This document shows, one piece after another, positions 19,953 to 20,262 of a DNA stretch of 20,262 bases. Numbering within the stretch: the first letter of the stretch is position 1; every line of letters begins with the position of its first letter. The DNA is from Chlamydomonas sphaeroides (lineage: Eukaryota; Chlorophyta; Chlorophyceae; Chlamydomonadales; Chlamydomonadaceae). Below the pieces are notes generated by a model. It did not search any database, was not told where the DNA came from, and saw only the letters and a program-made list of their open reading frames with translations. The DNA is taken from assembly GCA_001662425.1 (NCBI GenBank), contig BDDC01000111.1, forward strand, positions 88,631 through 108,892. The letters run 5' to 3'. A program made the translations under genes and the position numbers.

Positions 19953-20146
19953 GCTCGGCGGGGGCAGCGCGCGGCGGCGGGCTGGCGCTGGGTGGCCTAT
20001 AAGCGCGCAGTGCCGTTGTTACAGGGGGCAGTGGGCGCCTGGAGGGCCTCCTTGTGGTTCGCCAGTAGGAGGGCCTGCCTGCGGGCGCGGTTGGCGGTTG
20101 GGTGCACCGGTTGGTGCGTGCGTTGAGCTGCATACTCTGGCGTGTG
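19953..20146 (+). other. 3' flank of gene C
   Basis: The flank is homologous to 15641-15850, including GGCGCCTGGAGGGCCTCC and the following GTGGTTCGC. It carries one copy of the TTACAGGGGGCAG unit that is doubled behind gene B. Similarity ends where the tetranucleotide repeat begins. Confidence 0.6.
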
Positions 20147-20197
20147 GGCAGGCAGGCAGGCAGCTGGGTAGGCAGGCAGGCAGGCAGGCAGCTGGGT

Positions 20198-20260
<63 letters not shown>

Positions 20261-20262
20261 CA
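20147..20262. repeat. (GGCA)n microsatellite, runs off the window end
   Basis: GGCA tetranucleotides fill the last 116 bases. They are broken twice by an interruption of the form GCTGGGTA, after which the array is uninterrupted to the window end. Its true length is unknown, and assemblers commonly fail in such arrays. Confidence 0.95.

Larger units (their letters stand above)
15856..20146 (+). repeat. tandem segmental duplication, unit 2 (contains gene C)
   Basis: Second copy of the unit, in direct orientation, starting at CGTGGTTGCGGGTCGAGG (15856). It is about 0.5 kb longer before the start codon because of two extra segments at about 15930-16239 and 16992-17227. It stays collinear through gene C and its 3' flank, then changes to a GGCA repeat near 20147, where a further unit boundary would be expected. 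Confidence 0.9.

Noticed and set aside
20147..20262. CRISPR-like array
   Set aside because: It is a simple tetranucleotide repeat without spacers, in a spliced eukaryotic genome.
1..20262. tRNA or rRNA genes, or a bacterial/phage defence system
   Set aside because: No tRNA or rRNA signature was seen. All supported genes are spliced nuclear genes, so prokaryotic systems do not apply.

Overview
This looks like nuclear DNA of a green alga, probably a chlamydomonad or volvocine-type chlorophyte. It is very GC-rich, and coding third positions are almost always G or C. Genes are cut into many short exons by introns with GTGCGG/GTGGGT/GTGAGC-type donors and C-rich tracts before CAG acceptors. Two recognisable genes are conserved eukaryotic proteins. 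The lineage is an inference; another GC-rich protist is not excluded. All convincing genes lie on the + strand.

Layout. (1) 162-6016: the C-terminal 911 codons of MSH6, the mismatch-repair MutS homologue, in 18 exons that join without a frame break; the 5' part lies outside the window. (2) 6796-8831: a complete seven-exon gene for a 212-aa RraA-like / HMG-aldolase-family protein with a likely organelle-targeting leader. (3) about 9300-11949: a poorly resolved gene of unknown product (gene A), with an in-frame TAG in its most plausible 5' exon and an ambiguous frame in its Gly/Ala/Arg-rich 3' half. (4) 12105-15855 and 15856 to about 20146: a tandem segmental duplication. Each unit holds about 1-1.6 kb of non-coding DNA followed by a five-exon gene of unknown family (gene B, 550 aa; gene C, 543 aa). 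(5) 20147-20262: a GGCA tetranucleotide repeat that runs off the window end.

The most interesting part is the duplicated pair. Genes B and C share all splice positions, but identity is patchy. Exon 3 differs at 20 of 93 complete codons, and 16 of these changes alter the amino acid. A 324-bp stretch of exon 4 and a 322-bp stretch of upstream non-coding DNA are perfectly identical. The second unit also carries two extra segments, about 310 and 236 bp, each bounded by a short direct repeat that is single in the first unit; both look like small mobile-element insertions. I see no operon-like coupling. MSH6 (DNA repair) and the RraA-like gene (organellar or cytosolic metabolism) are ordinary neighbours, and genes A, B and C have no function I can assign.
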